This document shows, in pieces, positions 63,294 through 64,000 of a stretch of 64,000 nucleotides of DNA (position 1 is its first letter; each line of letters opens with the position of its first letter). Position numbers and translations under genes: made by a program. The notes below the pieces were generated by a model. The model did not search any database, was not told the DNA's origin, and worked only from the letters and a program-made list of their open reading frames with translations. The stretch spans positions 3,720,001 to 3,784,000 of the forward strand of contig OZ242033.1 in NCBI GenBank assembly GCA_965205155.1, in the 5' to 3' direction. The stretch comes from Aldehydirespirator sp965205155 (GTDB lineage Bacteria > Actinomycetota > Acidimicrobiia > Acidimicrobiales > Aldehydirespiratoraceae).

Positions 63294-63409
63294 GCCGCGA
63301 CCACGCTCACGACAGGCTGCGTACGAACGGACCGGCCGCCGAATTGGCAGCCCTCAGCGCCCAAACCTGCCTCCACAGCTGCCAATTCCCGAGACAGCGC
63401 CGAACTCAT
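63290..63409 (-). CDS. Possible 39-residue small protein between nnrD and alr
   Basis: ATG 63409 overlaps the nnrD stop by 4 nt (ATGA), and its own stop overlaps the alr GTG start (GTGA). The frame is open for exactly 39 codons: MSSALSRELAAVEAGLGAEG, then CQFGGRSVRTQPVVSVVAA. GAGGACC lies about 10 nt upstream. The perfect packing is suggestive, but a chance ORF of this size is possible. No known family. Confidence 0.4.
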   Translation of the reverse strand: MSSALSRELAAVEAGLGAEGCQFGGRSVRTQPVVSVVAA

Positions 63410-64000
63410 GGGGTGACGGTCCTCAGGGCGTTCAGAAGGTCGCTGGCCACCAAGCGGGCGCCGCGGATCGCTGATGCGGCCCGCCCGTGAAGGTGCGCGG
63501 CCTCGGCGACACGGTCAACCAGACGCTCAGGACCGAAGGCGGCCATGCGTCCCGTGATCACTCCCGCGAGAACGTCGCCGGTGCCCGCGGTGGCCAAACG
63601 GGCATCCCCGCTGGCAACGATCCTGACCCGTCCACCGGCGTCGGCCACCACGGTGGGGCCGCCCTTGAGCAGCACCACGGCATCCAGTCGGGCCGCGGCT
63701 GCCCTGGCCTCCCCAATGCGGTCCGGACCGGGCCGGGCCGACATCAGCGCTTCGAACTCGCCGTCGTGCGGTGTCAGGACCACCGGTGACGGACCGCCGC
63801 GGCGCCGGTCCATCACGGCGGCAACCGCAGGGTCCCCCAGCAGGCGCAGGCCGTCGGCGTCCGCCACCGTCGGCAACCCCAGAGCGAGCGCGTCGGCGAG
63901 GCGGGCCGCAGCCTCCTGATCGGTGCCCAACCCCGGCCCGGCCGCGCACACCCTGAAGCGATCAGCGTCCACCGCCAGGGGAGGCTCGGAACGCACCATC
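63406..64000 (-). CDS. nnrD: NAD(P)H-hydrate dehydratase domain (partial, 5' end outside)
   Basis: About 198 C-terminal residues of the ribokinase-like ADP/ATP-dependent NAD(P)HX dehydratase, which repairs hydrated NADH and NADPH. CAAGPGLGTDQEAA, PTVADADGLRLL, VVLTPHDGEFEAL, VVLLKGGPTVVAD and the signature ATAGTGDVLAGVITGRMAAF are all present. It runs off the right edge, so whether it is fused to an epimerase domain (bifunctional Nnr) cannot be seen. Confidence 0.9.
   Translation of the reverse strand, partial: MVRSEPPLAVDADRFRVCAAGPGLGTDQEAAARLADALALGLPTVADADGLRLLGDPAVAAVMDRRRGGPSPVVLTPHDGEFEALMSARPGPDRIGEARAAAARLDAVVLLKGGPTVVADAGGRVRIVASGDARLATAGTGDVLAGVITGRMAAFGPERLVDRVAEAAHLHGRAASAIRGARLVASDLLNALRTVTP

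Overview
The window is high-GC DNA with GTG starts, 4-nt stop/start overlaps and dense gene packing. It looks like a chromosome of an actinobacterium (Actinomycetota), possibly an acidimicrobial lineage. The lineage is inferred from gene content (NrdAB, GuaB3, a CIRCE site, tsaE-tsaB-tsaD, many P450/acyl-CoA/dioxygenase genes); no rRNA or other phylogenetic marker was compared.

Layout. 0-5.5 kb: glycine betaine/proline ABC transporter on the minus strand (proV, an unusually long proW, start of a third gene at the edge), an acidic-repeat protein and an SDR. 5.6-10.9 kb: ileS with a large leader hairpin, three tandem paralogous small proteins of unknown family, and a 2OG-Fe(II) oxygenase. 11-16.4 kb: a LuxR-type regulator, nrdA-nrdB and a GPP34-like gene. 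16.4-25.1 kb is a mobile/defence region. A gene of unknown function is split by an IS256-family element with a 9-bp target duplication, and an IS110-family element sits inside the right end of that IS256. Then come an Abi-like HEPN gene and a cassette of RHH/Mrr_N protein, GHKL (MORC/MutL-like) ATPase and DNA methyltransferase. The cassette is visibly AT-richer than its surroundings and lies between a decayed copy of the 3' end of an aldehyde dehydrogenase gene and the intact gene.

25.1-33.4 kb: homoprotocatechuate-type meta-cleavage genes (hpaE, hpaG, hpaD, hpaF-like) with a lone livF, a MarR regulator, an acetoacetate-decarboxylase-like gene, a P450 and a glutamine amidotransferase. A shared operator-like sequence precedes the MarR gene and the decarboxylase-P450-hpaD operon. 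33.5-43.5 kb: other catabolic genes: crotonase, glutamine-synthetase-like ligase, acyl-CoA dehydrogenase, alpha/beta hydrolase, a PuuD-like gamma-glutamyl hydrolase, P450, luciferase-like monooxygenase, TauD-like dioxygenase and a homocysteine methyltransferase. The ligase and hydrolase suggest gamma-glutamylation of an amine. 43.5-64 kb: mainly housekeeping: purH, vapBC, sucCD, AlaX-like editing protein, uvrD/pcrA, NYN nuclease, guaA, guaB3, a Nudix hydrolase, groES-groEL under CIRCE, tsaE-tsaB-tsaD, a P1/S58 peptidase, alr and the 3' part of nnrD.

The most interesting items are the three-gene GHKL-ATPase/methyltransferase cassette, the three tandem small paralogues near 9-10 kb, the nested insertion that can be undone on paper to restore one reading frame, a 51-bp near-perfect palindrome over the guaA start, and a dispersed intergenic repeat family. 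No tRNA, rRNA or CRISPR array was recognised.
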